A DNA stretch of 64,000 nt from positions 124,001 through 188,000 of the forward strand of contig CAWCNV010000016.1 of NCBI GenBank assembly GCA_963797015.1, in the 5' to 3' direction. Origin of the DNA: JBBPZA01 sp963797015. GTDB taxonomy: Bacteria; Actinomycetota; Thermoleophilia; Solirubrobacterales; Solirubrobacteraceae. The notes below the pieces were generated by a model. That model saw only the letters and a program-made list of their open reading frames with translations, was not told where the DNA came from and ran no database searches. This document shows positions 25,074-34,731 of this stretch, in pieces (position 1 is the first letter of the stretch; the number at the start of each line of letters is the position of its first letter). A program made the translations under genes and the position numbers.

Positions 25074-27275
25074 CTAGGCGCGCTCTTCGTGGGCGGCAGC
25101 GACGGGAGCGAGGGGGATCTCGGCGATCAGGCGCGTGCCGCGCGCGGGCGGGCTAACGACCTCGAGCTGCCCTCCGAGCGCCTCGACGCGATCGGCGAGG
25201 CCGCTGAGCCCGCCGCCCGCCGGCGAGCTGGCGCCGCCGACGCCGTCATCACAGACCTCGATCCGGGCCCGGTCCTCCCCGCGGCCGACGCGAACGGTGA
25301 CCGCGGACGCCCGCGCGTGCTTGGCGGCGTTGGCGACGCCTTCGGCGACGAGGTAGTAGGCCGCCGCCTCGGTCGCCGGCGGCAGCCTCGGGGCCGGCAC
25401 GCCGCCGAGCTCGACCGGCAACGGTGCTGTCGCGGCCAACGACTCGAGCGCCGCCGCCAGCCCGCGGTCGGTGAGGACCGCCGGGTGAATCCCGCGCGCG
25501 AGCTCGCGGAGCTCCTCGAGCGCCTGCCCGAGCTGTTCCTCAGCGCTCTCGAGCTGCCGCCTCGCCGCTTCGGGGTCCCGACCGACGTCCGCGCGAGCCA
25601 TCCGCAGAGCGAGCGCGAGCGAGACGAGCCGCTGCTGGGCGCCGTCGTGGAGGTTTCGTTCGAGCCGCCGGCGCTCCGAGTCGGCGGCCTCGACGATACG
25701 GGCCCGGGAGGCGGCGAGCTGTTGACGCGCATCGGCATTGGCGAGCGCGTGCGCGACCAGCTCAGCGAAGCTCGCTACCCGCTGCTCGGTGTACGGAGGG
25801 AAGGCGCGGGGCCGACCGGTGGTCGCGACGATTGCCCCCCAGAGCCTGCCGGCGACCTTGATCGGGGCCGCCACCGAGGACACGATCCCAACCGCCCGGA
25901 TCCTCTCGGCGAGCTCGCCGTCGACATCGGCGTAATCGTCGACCCGCTCCGGTCGACCGCTCCGGCTCACCTTGGGCACCGCAGCGTCCCCGGTCAGCGG
26001 AACGCCCCGGCCGACTGGAAAGATCGGGACTTCAGGCGCGCTCCAGCCGGCCAGGACCGTCTGCGTTCCGTCGGTCTCGAATCGGGTCAGGTTCGTGCCT
26101 TCGATGCCGAGCACCGTTCCGACCTCCTCGCACACCCGCTCGATCACCTCCGCCGGCTCGGGCTCACTGGCGACCAGCGTGGCGACCCGCTGCAGCGCCG
26201 CCTGCTCGTCGACCAGTCGCTGGAGCTGCTCGCGGGCGTCGGTGTTGGCGAGCGCGAGGGCGACGAGCTCGGCGAAGCTCGCCATCCGCTCCTCTGTGCG
26301 CGGGGGGAACCCGTTGGGTAAGTCGCTGACGGCCCCGACGGCCCCCCAGAGCGCGCCGGCGACGGTGATCGGCGCCGTCACCGCCGAGGCGATCCCAGCC
26401 GCCCGGATCGCGTCGGCGCGGGTGCCGCTGAAGTCGGCGTAGTCGTCGATCCGCTGGGCTTCACCGCTCCGCAGCATCCGCGGCAGAGCGGTGTCACCCT
26501 CGAGGGGCAGCTCCATGCCGACCGGGAGCGCGATCGCCACGCCGGGAGGGTTCCATCGGGCCACAAACGTCTGCGTCCCATCGGGCTCGAAGCGCATCAA
26601 GTTCGTGGCCTCGCCCCCGAGCACCATCCCCAGCTCCGCGCAAACGCACTCGAATACCTCGGTCGGCTGGGGATCGCGCGCGACCAAGGTCGCGACACGC
26701 CGCAGTGCCGCCTGCTCGTCGAGGAGCCGCCGCAACTGCTCGCGAGCGTCGGCGCTGGCAAGTGCGTCGGCTATCAGCTCCGCGAAGCTGGCGAGCCTGC
26801 TCTCGGCCCCAGATGGGAACGAGCTCGGTCGCGCGCTCGAGGCGACGAGCGCCCCCCAGAGCTCTCCGGCAACGGTGATCGGCGCGGCCACGGACGACGC
26901 GATCCCGGCGGCCCGAAGTCGGTCGACGAACGGCCCGGAGGCCGTGGTGTACTCGTCGACGCGCTCGGGTCGCCCGCTGCGGCTGACCTTGACCGTCGAC
27001 GTCTCGCCCTCGAGCGTGACCTCCTCCCCGGTTCTGAGGACGGGCGCGACCCCGGGCGGCCAGTGGCCGGCGACCGCCGCCTTTCCGTCGCCCTCGAACC
27101 GGACCAGGTTCGTGCTCTCGACCTCGAACAGCGAGCCGACCTCGGCGCAGACGCGCTCAAAGACGGCCGCCGGCTCGGCGTCCGAGGCGACGAAGGTGGC
27201 GACGCGCCGAAGTGCGGCCTGCTCATCCAGCAGCTTCCGAAGCTGCCTCTCGCTCGTGTCGGGCTTCGTGGTCAG
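25074..27275 (-). CDS. Sensor histidine kinase with three tandem GAF domains, probable CTG start
   Basis: A soluble sensor kinase of about 733 residues. Three GAF-like units repeat with a 170-residue period, each opening with a variant of EQLxRLxDEQAALxRVATLVA (near residues 9, 179 and 349) and containing RxDDY or RVDEY and an AAPITVAGxLWGA strand. A HisKA_3 dimerisation helix follows with phospho-acceptor His543 in ERRRLERNLHDGAQQR, then a HATPase domain with NAAKHARA and DDGVGGA. This is NarL-type kinase architecture; no response regulator is adjacent. The frame is open upstream of the GTG at 26891 to a TAA at 27300-27302 and encodes most of GAF 1. Its only plausible start there is CTG at 27275, with GGGAGG 6 nt before it and CATAAT at -10. 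Confidence 0.88.
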   Translation of the reverse strand: MTTKPDTSERQLRKLLDEQAALRRVATFVASDAEPAAVFERVCAEVGSLFEVESTNLVRFEGDGKAAVAGHWPPGVAPVLRTGEEVTLEGETSTVKVSRSGRPERVDEYTTASGPFVDRLRAAGIASSVAAPITVAGELWGALVASSARPSSFPSGAESRLASFAELIADALASADAREQLRRLLDEQAALRRVATLVARDPQPTEVFECVCAELGMVLGGEATNLMRFEPDGTQTFVARWNPPGVAIALPVGMELPLEGDTALPRMLRSGEAQRIDDYADFSGTRADAIRAAGIASAVTAPITVAGALWGAVGAVSDLPNGFPPRTEERMASFAELVALALANTDAREQLQRLVDEQAALQRVATLVASEPEPAEVIERVCEEVGTVLGIEGTNLTRFETDGTQTVLAGWSAPEVPIFPVGRGVPLTGDAAVPKVSRSGRPERVDDYADVDGELAERIRAVGIVSSVAAPIKVAGRLWGAIVATTGRPRAFPPYTEQRVASFAELVAHALANADARQQLAASRARIVEAADSERRRLERNLHDGAQQRLVSLALALRMARADVGRDPEAARRQLESAEEQLGQALEELRELARGIHPAVLTDRGLAAALESLAATAPLPVELGGVPAPRLPPATEAAAYYLVAEGVANAAKHARASAVTVRVGRGEDRARIEVCDDGVGGASSPAGGGLSGLADRVEALGGQLEVVSPPARGTRLIAEIPLAPVAAAHEERA

Positions 27276-27287
27276 CCCGTACCTCCC
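27276..27287 (-). promoter_or_regulatory. Ribosome site GGGAGG that decides a CTG start
   Basis: Minus-strand GGGAGG (27287-27282) lies 6 nt before CTG at 27275-27273. No ATG, GTG or TTG occurs between the in-frame stop at 27300-27302 and residue 129. Confidence 0.55.
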
Positions 27288-27298
27288 GATCGGATCGA

Positions 27299-27304
27299 AT
27301 TATG
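27299..27304 (-). promoter_or_regulatory. -10 box CATAAT of the histidine kinase
   Basis: CATAAT matches TATAAT in five of six bases and would start transcription about 17 nt before the CTG. TTGACC at 27331-27326 may be the -35, though the 21-bp spacer is long. Confidence 0.45.
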
Positions 27305-27310
27305 CGACAC

Positions 27311-27327
27311 CCGCCTCCGGGAGGCGG
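27311..27327. repeat. Perfect inverted repeat in the kinase promoter region
   Basis: CCGCCTC-CGG-GAGGCGG, a 7-bp dyad with a 3-nt centre, lies between the TTGACC and CATAAT hexamers. A dyad in an over-long spacer resembles MerR-type activation sites; it could also be a simple hairpin. Confidence 0.45.
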
Positions 27328-27486
27328 TCAACCGAGCCTCACGACGCGTGCCAGCGGCCTTCACACCGCGGGGCGGCGCTGGGATAACAAACGCGCCGTG
27401 GCGGCGAATGACACGACAAGCGCGGGGCCGGTCCCGCGCTCCGGCGGATGAAGGATCGCCATGGACGTCGTCCTTCCTGCGACGGC
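27328..27486. other. Intergenic stretch, no gene seen
   Basis: Part of a 380-bp gap between the histidine kinase and the next gene. Open frames here are short and lack recognisable motifs. The section from 27487 onward holds a gene remnant. Confidence 0.5.
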
Positions 27487-27606
27487 TATCCGACGCGGAC
27501 GAGCGCCAAGGCGGCCGACGCGGCCCGGATCCTCGGCGTCAGTCGCGTCGCCCCGGCGCATCCGGACGGCTGGGCGCACCTGACGGACGACGCCGGATTG
27601 GTGGCT
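27487..27606 (+). pseudogene. Fragment of a metallo-beta-lactamase-fold hydrolase
   Basis: The plus strand encodes SAKAADAARILGVSRVAPAH then PDGWAHLTDDAGLVAM. This closely follows the C-terminal signature of UlaG-like MBL-fold hydrolases (ARxLG...VVPxHYDGWAHFTE), with Tyr to Pro after the conserved His. The HxHxDH metal motif and the rest of the enzyme are absent, and there is no start signal. It appears to be a decayed gene end, next to the broken NUDIX gene. Confidence 0.55.
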
Positions 27607-27671
27607 ATGTCGGCGCCGCCTGCATGCTCATCCGCCGCGGCCGGGATTGGCCGTGGGGGGGAATCTGGGGC

Positions 27672-27677
27672 TAGCTT
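27672..27677 (+). promoter_or_regulatory. -10 box TAGCTT
   Basis: TAGCTT ends 6 nt before the ATG at 27684, matching the leaderless pattern. Confidence 0.35.
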
Positions 27678-27683
27678 CAGGTC

Positions 27684-28085
27684 ATGGATGCTCCGACGGT
27701 GCGGCTCGGCGTGCTGCGCGACGACGGGATCGCCGCGAGCATCTATGCGCTCGTGGAGCGGGGCGTGCAGCGCCGGCCCGCTTTGGCCCGGATGACCGTC
27801 GGCGAGGTGGAGCTGCGCTTCGCCGAGGGCTACGCGCCAACCCGCATCGCCTTTCGCGGCGACGAGGTGCTGGTCGAGGACGGCGGCGCCGTGGGGCCCG
27901 ACCTGGTCGTCTCGGGCTCGCTGCCCGATGTCGTCCACCTCACGAGCGCACCGATGGTCGGCGGCGTGCCCAACCCGCTCGGGACCCGCGGCCGCTCCGC
28001 GCTCGGCCGCCTGGCGAGACGCCGCGTGAGGCTGCGCGGCAGCTCCGCGCTGGGCCTCCGGCTGCTGCGGCTGCTCGCGCTCTGA
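27684..28085 (+). CDS. Small protein, possible SCP2-like fold
   Basis: A 133-residue cytosolic protein that I do not firmly recognise. The central part (VELRFAEGYAPTRIAFRGDEVLVEDGGAVGPDLVVSGS, read in pieces) alternates beta strands as in the sterol-carrier-protein-2 fold, and the C-terminus is a basic, Leu-rich helix (RRRVRLRGSSALGLRLLRLL). A lipid or hydrophobic ligand is possible, but this is inference. It overlaps the start of the broken NUDIX gene by one base (TGATG). Confidence 0.6.
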   Translation: MDAPTVRLGVLRDDGIAASIYALVERGVQRRPALARMTVGEVELRFAEGYAPTRIAFRGDEVLVEDGGAVGPDLVVSGSLPDVVHLTSAPMVGGVPNPLGTRGRSALGRLARRRVRLRGSSALGLRLLRLLAL

Positions 28086-28386
28086 TGGCCGCGACGAGCG
28101 GGGGAATCCTGCTCTGGCGGCGCCGCGGGGAGGCGGTGGAGATCCTTCTCGTCCACCCCGGCGGGCCGTTCTGGGCGCGCAAGGACGAGGGCGCGTGTCG
28201 ATTCCCAAGGGCGAGCTCGAGCCGGGAGAGAGCCCGCGCGAGCGCGCGCTCATCGAGCTCGAATGGCATCCCCGCTCGGGCCGGCGCCAGTCGTTCCCCG
28301 AGGTGGATCGGGCGGAGTGGTTCGGGATCGACGAGGCACGGCGGAGGATCAACCCTGCTCAGGCCGCGTTCCTCGACCGGCTCTGA
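28085..28386 (+). pseudogene. NUDIX hydrolase pseudogene (frameshift plus internal deletion)
   Basis: The first frame reads GGILLWRRRGEAVEILLVHP then GGPFWARKDEGA, the usual start of a DUF-type NUDIX hydrolase. At 28196 the expected TGG TCG (Trp-Ser) has lost one G, and the sequence continues in the next frame as SIPKGELEPGESPRERALIE. The second half of the NUDIX box (REUXEEXGU) and about 50 further residues are absent; the frame joins directly to LEWHPRSGRRQSFPEVDRAE and WFGIDEARRRINPAQAAFLD, the family C-terminus. Two independent lesions make activity very unlikely. Confidence 0.8.
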
Positions 28387-28389
28387 CGT

Positions 28390-29835
28390 CTACGCGCCGG
28401 TGGCCGCGACCCGCCGCACCAGCTCGACCAGCAGGCGCACGCCGAAGCCCGAGCCGCCCTTGCTCGCGTACGGGCGGCCGAGGTCCCACGCGGTACCGGC
28501 TATGTCCACGTGCGCCCAGGGCACGTCACCCGTGAAGCGCTGCAGGAACTGCGCGGCGGTGATCGAGCCGGCCTTGCGTGCCTCGGTCGAGTTCACGATG
28601 TCGGCGTAGCGCCCCCTGATCAGGTCGGCGTACTCGGCGTGCAACGGCAGCCGCCAGACGAGCTCCCCGGTCTCGCGCGCGGCAGCCTCGAGCTCGCCGC
28701 ACAGCGCGTCGTCGCCTCCCATCAGGCCCGCGTAGGTCGAGCCGAGTGCGACGACGATCGCGCCGGTTAGGGTCGCGACGTCGATCAGCCGCTCGGCGCC
28801 CTGCTCGCGCGCCCAGCACAGGCAGTCGGCGAGCACGAGCCGACCCTCGGCGTCCGTGTTGTTGACCTCGATCGAGGTGCCGTCCATCGCGCGCACGATG
28901 TCGCCGGGGCGCTGCGCCCTGCCCGACGGCATGTTCTCGGTCGCGCCGATCACGCCGAGCACGCGCGCCGGCAGCCCGAGACGCGCAACCGCGCCCACCG
29001 CCTCGAGCACGGCCGCGCCGCCGGACATGTCGAATTTCATCTCGTGCATCTTCGCCGCGGGCTTGATCGAGATCCCGCCGCTGTCGAAGGTCACGGCCTT
29101 GCCGACCAGTCCGAGCAGTGGCCCGGTCGCTCCGGGTGGCTCGTAGCGCAGCGTGATGAGCCGCGGCTCTCGGGCCGAGCCGCGCGCCACGCCGGCGAAG
29201 GCGTCCATGCCGCGGGCCAGCAGCGCCTCCATGCCCTCGACCTCGACGACGAGGCCGTCGAGCTCGTCGCTCAGCGCTCGCGCGCGTTGTCCCAGCGCCT
29301 CAGGAGTGAGGTCGTTGGCGGGCGTGTTCTGAAGATCACGGGCGGCGTTGACCGCCTCGGTCACGACGACCGCGCGCCGGACCGCCTCGGCGGCGTCCGT
29401 GTGGATCGCCAGTAGCTCGAGCTCGGCATCCTCGTCGGTCGGCTTGCGGTAGCGCTCGAAGCGGTAGGCGGCGAGCAACGTGCCCTCGGTGAGTGCCGCT
29501 GCGGCTCGGGAGGCGTCGACGCCGTCGGGCACGAGCCAGCACAGCCGCCCGGCGCCGAGCTCGCGGGCCCGGCCGTGCACGAGCGCGGCTGCGACACGCG
29601 CGCGCTCGGCACTCCACTCGTCCCGCGCCCCGAGGCCGACGGCGATCAGGCGCAGTCCGTCGTCATGCGTGTGGCCCAGCCGCCGGAAGTCGCGCCGCAG
29701 CTCTCCCGAAGCGATCAGCTCGCGCACGGGATCCAGCAGCTCAGGCCCCTCCAGCGGCTCGCCGGCGAACGCCCCGACGGCGTAAGTGTCGGCCCCGGCA
29801 TCGGCGGGCGATCCAGGGACGGTGACGACCTCCAT
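28390..29835 (-). CDS. pepA: Leucyl aminopeptidase (M17)
   Basis: A 481-residue M17 aminopeptidase. The C-terminal catalytic domain has VGKAVTFDSGGISIKP, MKFDMSGGAAVLEA, and the family signature NTDAEGRLVLAD, which together supply the metal ligands (Lys, Asp, Asp, Asp, Glu) and catalytic residues; the N-terminal macro-like domain is also present. It forms a two-zinc hexamer that releases N-terminal residues in the cytosol. ATG at 29835 is preferred over GTG at 29847 because a TAGTGT -10 box (29851-29846) would overlap the latter. The gene is divergent from the thiolase. Confidence 0.93.
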   Translation of the reverse strand: MEVVTVPGSPADAGADTYAVGAFAGEPLEGPELLDPVRELIASGELRRDFRRLGHTHDDGLRLIAVGLGARDEWSAERARVAAALVHGRARELGAGRLCWLVPDGVDASRAAAALTEGTLLAAYRFERYRKPTDEDAELELLAIHTDAAEAVRRAVVVTEAVNAARDLQNTPANDLTPEALGQRARALSDELDGLVVEVEGMEALLARGMDAFAGVARGSAREPRLITLRYEPPGATGPLLGLVGKAVTFDSGGISIKPAAKMHEMKFDMSGGAAVLEAVGAVARLGLPARVLGVIGATENMPSGRAQRPGDIVRAMDGTSIEVNNTDAEGRLVLADCLCWAREQGAERLIDVATLTGAIVVALGSTYAGLMGGDDALCGELEAAARETGELVWRLPLHAEYADLIRGRYADIVNSTEARKAGSITAAQFLQRFTGDVPWAHVDIAGTAWDLGRPYASKGGSGFGVRLLVELVRRVAATGA

Positions 29836-29845
29836 TTGGGTGGCC

Positions 29846-29851
29846 ACACTA
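29846..29851 (-). promoter_or_regulatory. -10 box TAGTGT of pepA
   Basis: Minus-strand TAGTGT ends 10 nt before the ATG at 29835, fitting leaderless initiation and helping to choose that start. Confidence 0.42.
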
Positions 29852-29891
29852 GCCTTTGGGCCCTAGATCCCCGACTCCGGAGCCTGCCTCG

Positions 29892-31076
29892 ATGCCAAAG
29901 ACCGTGATCCTGTCCGCCGCCCGAACGCCCGTCGGAAAGCTCGGCGGAGGCCTGTCGTCCATGGACGCGACCGACCTGGGCGGGATCGCCATCGAGGCCG
30001 CACTCGACCGCGCCGGCGTCGAGCCCGAGCAGGTGGAGCACGTCGTCTTCGGCCAGGTCCTGCAGGCCGGCCAGGGGCAGATCCCCTCGCGCCAGGCGCA
30101 GATCAAGGGCGGGATCGGAAAGGAGGTCTCCTCCGAGACGATCAACAAGGTCTGCGCCTCGGGCATCCGCTCCGCCGGCATCCTCGACACCGCGATCCGC
30201 GCCGGCGAGCTCGACGTGGGTGTGGGCGGCGGGATGGAGTCGATGTCCTCCGCCCCCTACCTGCTCCCGCAGGCGCGCTTCGGCTTCCGGATGGGCGACG
30301 GAAAGGCGCTCGACGAGATGATCCACGACGGGCTCACGAACCCGTTCAGCGGCAAGCACATGGCCCAGGAGGCCTCGGAGGTCGCGGCCGAGCTCGAGAT
30401 GACGCGGCCCGACATGGACCGCTGGGCGCTGCGGTCCCACGAGCGGACGATCGCCGCCACCGACGAGGGGCGGCTGCCCGAGGAGATCGTCCCGGTGACC
30501 GTCAAGGGCAAGAAGGGCGACACCGTCGTCGAGGTCGACGAGGCGCCGCGCCGCGACACCAGTCTCGAGACGCTGGCCAAGCTGCCGCCGATCTTCGTGA
30601 AGGATGGATCGCACACGGCCGGCAACTCCCCGGGCGTCAACGACGGCGCCGGCGCGATGGTGCTCGCCTCGGACGAGTGGGCGAGCACCAACGGCAGGCA
30701 GCCGCTCGCCGAGATCGTCGCCCAGGCAGCGGTCGCCGACGACTTCGCGTACCTCGCCCGCACGCCCGCCAACGCGGCGAAGAAGGCGCTGGAGAAGGCC
30801 GGCCTGTCGGCCGAGGACGTCGACCTGTGGGAGATCAACGAGGCCTTCGCCTCCGTGACGCTGAACTCGATTCGCATGCTCGGCATCGACGAGGACAAGG
30901 TGAACGTCAACGGCGGGGCGGTCGCGATCGGCCACCCGATCGGCGCTTCCGGCGCCCGCATCCTCGGCACGCTCATCCACGAGCTGCGCCGCCGCGGCGG
31001 CGGCCTCGGCTGCGCCGCGATCTGCTCTGGCGGCGGGCAGGGCGACGCGCTGCTGGTGCGGGTCAACGGCGGCTGA
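29892..31076 (+). CDS. Acetyl-CoA C-acyltransferase (thiolase)
   Basis: A 394-residue thiolase. The nucleophilic Cys is in NKVCASGIRSAG (about residue 87), the loop EINEAFA, and the second Cys/His motif GGAVAIGHPIGASGARIL with CSGGGQGDA at the C-terminus. It either condenses two acetyl-CoA or cleaves 3-ketoacyl-CoA. It heads a same-strand run: thiolase, HAD phosphatase (4-nt gap), acyl-CoA dehydrogenase (ATGA overlap), mutase. In this setting beta-oxidation or isobutyrate/butyrate metabolism is likely. A CCGGAG ribosome site precedes the ATG. Confidence 0.94.
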   Translation: MPKTVILSAARTPVGKLGGGLSSMDATDLGGIAIEAALDRAGVEPEQVEHVVFGQVLQAGQGQIPSRQAQIKGGIGKEVSSETINKVCASGIRSAGILDTAIRAGELDVGVGGGMESMSSAPYLLPQARFGFRMGDGKALDEMIHDGLTNPFSGKHMAQEASEVAAELEMTRPDMDRWALRSHERTIAATDEGRLPEEIVPVTVKGKKGDTVVEVDEAPRRDTSLETLAKLPPIFVKDGSHTAGNSPGVNDGAGAMVLASDEWASTNGRQPLAEIVAQAAVADDFAYLARTPANAAKKALEKAGLSAEDVDLWEINEAFASVTLNSIRMLGIDEDKVNVNGGAVAIGHPIGASGARILGTLIHELRRRGGGLGCAAICSGGGQGDALLVRVNGG

Positions 31077-31080
31077 GCCG

Positions 31081-31872
31081 GTGGCGGCCGAAGACGCGCG
31101 CGCCGCCGCCTTCTTCGACCTCGACCGCACGCTGATGGCCGGCTCATCGGCCTTCGCGTTCGTGCGTGCTGCGCGCAAGGCGGGCTTCCTGAGCCGGCGC
31201 GACCTGGTCAAGGCCGCATACGGCAACGCGCGCTTCCGCCTGCGCGGATCGACCGACGCCGACACGGCTGCGCTGCGCGACGCGGTGGGCAGGACGCTCG
31301 AGGGCGTGCGCGTGCGCGACGTGATGCGCCTGGCGCCCGACATCCTCGCCGGGCTGCTGCCGCGGCTGTACCCGCAGATGCTGCAGGTCGCCTATGACCA
31401 CCAGGACGCGGGCCGGCCGATCTACATCGTCACCGCCGCCTCGCAGGAGATGTGCGAGCTGGTGGCCACGGTGCTGCGCTTCGACGGAGGCATCGGCACG
31501 CGCGCCGAGCGCCGCGACGGCGTCTACACCGGGCGCATGCTCGAGCCCTTCACCTACCGCGAGGGCAAGGCGCTGGCGATCCGGGAGCTGGCGCACGAAG
31601 AGGGCTACGACCTGGCCGCCTCGTGGGGCTACTCCGACAGCGAGTCCGACCTGCCGATGCTGCGCGCCGTCGGGCACCCCGTGGTGGTCAACCCCGATGC
31701 CGAGCTGCTCGGGGTCGCACGCGAGGAGGGCTGGGAGATCCTGACCTTCGAGACGCTCGGGCGCAGCATCAAGCTGGCGGCGGGGCTCCTGGCGGTCGCC
31801 GCCGCGGGCGGCGCGGCCTACAACCGGCGCGGGGGCTCGGTCCAGCGCCGGAGCCTTCCTCGACCTCGATGA
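31081..31872 (+). CDS. HAD-IB family phosphatase with C-terminal membrane helix
   Basis: A 263-residue HAD-superfamily hydrolase. Motif I is FFDLDRTLMAGSS with the nucleophile Asp and general acid Asp, motif II Thr is in IVTAASQEM, and motifs III/IV are in GKALAI...WGYSDSESDLPML. Subfamily IB members dephosphorylate phosphoserine-like or lipid phosphates. Residues about 232-248 (LAAGLLAVAAAGGAAY) form one hydrophobic helix, so it is probably membrane-tethered. GTG start at 31081; the stop overlaps the next gene in ATGA. Confidence 0.87.
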   Translation: MAAEDARAAAFFDLDRTLMAGSSAFAFVRAARKAGFLSRRDLVKAAYGNARFRLRGSTDADTAALRDAVGRTLEGVRVRDVMRLAPDILAGLLPRLYPQMLQVAYDHQDAGRPIYIVTAASQEMCELVATVLRFDGGIGTRAERRDGVYTGRMLEPFTYREGKALAIRELAHEEGYDLAASWGYSDSESDLPMLRAVGHPVVVNPDAELLGVAREEGWEILTFETLGRSIKLAAGLLAVAAAGGAAYNRRGGSVQRRSLPRPR

Positions 31873-32993
31873 GCTTCTCCCTGACCGACGAGCAGCGCGA
31901 GATCCGCGCGCTCGCGCGGCGCTTCGCCGAGGAGGAGGTCGCGCCGCGGGCGCGCGAGTGGGACCGCGAGCACCACTTCCCCAAGGAGGTCCTGGGCCGG
32001 CTGGGCGAGCTCGGCCTGATGGGCGTCTGCGTGCCCGCCTCGCACGGCGGCGCAGGGGCGGGCTTCCTGGCCTACGCGCTCGTCCTCGAGGAGCTCTCGC
32101 GGGCAGATGCGGGACTTGGCGTGACCGTCGCCGTGCACACGAGCGCCGGCACGCTCCCGATCCTCGACAACGGCAGCGCCGCGCAGGCCGATCGCTGGGT
32201 CCCTCCGCTGGCCCAGGGCCACGAGCTCGCCGCCTTCGCGTTGACCGAGCCTGAGGCGGGCTCGGACGCGGGCGCGCTGCGCACCGCCGCACGCGACGGC
32301 CGCATCACCGGGACCAAGCAGTGGATCACGAACGGCTCGCACGCCCACGTGTTCATCGTCTTCGCGCGCGATGCGGAGAGCGGCCGGATCTCCGCCTACC
32401 TCGTCCGCCGCGGCGCGCCGGGTTTCCGGCCCACGCGCGAGGAGGAGAAGCTCGGCCTCAACTCGTCGAGCACCGCCGACCTCGCCTTCGAGGACACCCC
32501 GGGCGAGCTCCTCGGCGAGCCCGGCGCCGGGATGCGGATCGCGCTGCGCACTCTCGACGGCGGGCGCATAGGGATCGCCGCCCAGGCCGTCGGCATCGCC
32601 CAGGCGGCGCTCGACCTCGCCACGTCCCACGCGCGCGAGCGGCGCGCGTTCGGCGGCCCGATCGGCCGCTTCCAGGCCGTCGCCCACAAGCTGGCCGAGA
32701 TGCAGACCGAGATCGAGGCGGCGCGCGCCCTGACCTGGCGCGCGGCCGCCCTCAAGGAGGCCGGCCGGCCCCACACCGTCGAGGGCGCCCAGGCCAAGCT
32801 CTTCGCCTCACGCGTCGCGCGGCACTGGACCGGCGAGGCGATCCAGGTCCTGGGCGGCTACGGCTACGTCAAGGAGCTGCCCGCGGAGCGCTACTACCGC
32901 GACGCCAAGGTCACCGAGATCTACGAGGGCACGAGCGAGATCCAGCGCCTGGTCATCGCCCGGGCGCTTCTTGGCGAGTTGGACGGACCGTAG
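31869..32993 (+). CDS. Acyl-CoA dehydrogenase
   Basis: A 374-residue acyl-CoA dehydrogenase. It has LAAFALTEPEAGSDAGALRTAA, WITNGSHAHVFIVFA, a central HARERRAFGGPIGRFQAVAHKLAEM, and the C-terminal VLGGYGYVKELPAERYYRDAKVTEIYEGTSEIQRLVIAR, with the Glu in EGTSE as the likely base. The pattern is that of short-chain or isobutyryl/2-methylacyl-CoA dehydrogenases. It sits immediately before the B12 mutase large subunit, consistent with handling of isobutyryl- or butyryl-CoA. Electrons should pass to the ETF encoded 3 kb downstream. Confidence 0.94.
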   Translation: MSFSLTDEQREIRALARRFAEEEVAPRAREWDREHHFPKEVLGRLGELGLMGVCVPASHGGAGAGFLAYALVLEELSRADAGLGVTVAVHTSAGTLPILDNGSAAQADRWVPPLAQGHELAAFALTEPEAGSDAGALRTAARDGRITGTKQWITNGSHAHVFIVFARDAESGRISAYLVRRGAPGFRPTREEEKLGLNSSSTADLAFEDTPGELLGEPGAGMRIALRTLDGGRIGIAAQAVGIAQAALDLATSHARERRAFGGPIGRFQAVAHKLAEMQTEIEAARALTWRAAALKEAGRPHTVEGAQAKLFASRVARHWTGEAIQVLGGYGYVKELPAERYYRDAKVTEIYEGTSEIQRLVIARALLGELDGP

Positions 32994-32996
32994 ACT
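32991..32996 (+). promoter_or_regulatory. TAGACT box before the mutase large subunit
   Basis: TAGACT, whose TAG is also the stop codon of the preceding gene, ends 7 nt before the ATG at 33004. It may be an internal leaderless promoter or chance within an operon. Confidence 0.3.
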
Positions 32997-33003
32997 CAGA
33001 GCC

Positions 33004-34626
<1,623 letters not shown>

Positions 34627-34731
34627 ACCTTCCGGGTCCGTTTCTCGTTACCCTGACCGAGCACCGCAACTCCGGCCCGCGCTGCGGGTTTCGAGAGCGC
34701 CCACGTCCCTTCGGAGGAGGTCACCTGTCGC

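Noticed and set aside
25074..26891. GTG at 26891 as the histidine kinase start
   Set aside because: It falls inside GAF domain 1; the preceding frame encodes the missing part and has a promoter, ribosome site and CTG upstream.
29836..29847. GTG at 29847 as the pepA start
   Set aside because: It overlaps the TAGTGT -10 box; ATG at 29835 fits the spacing seen at other genes.
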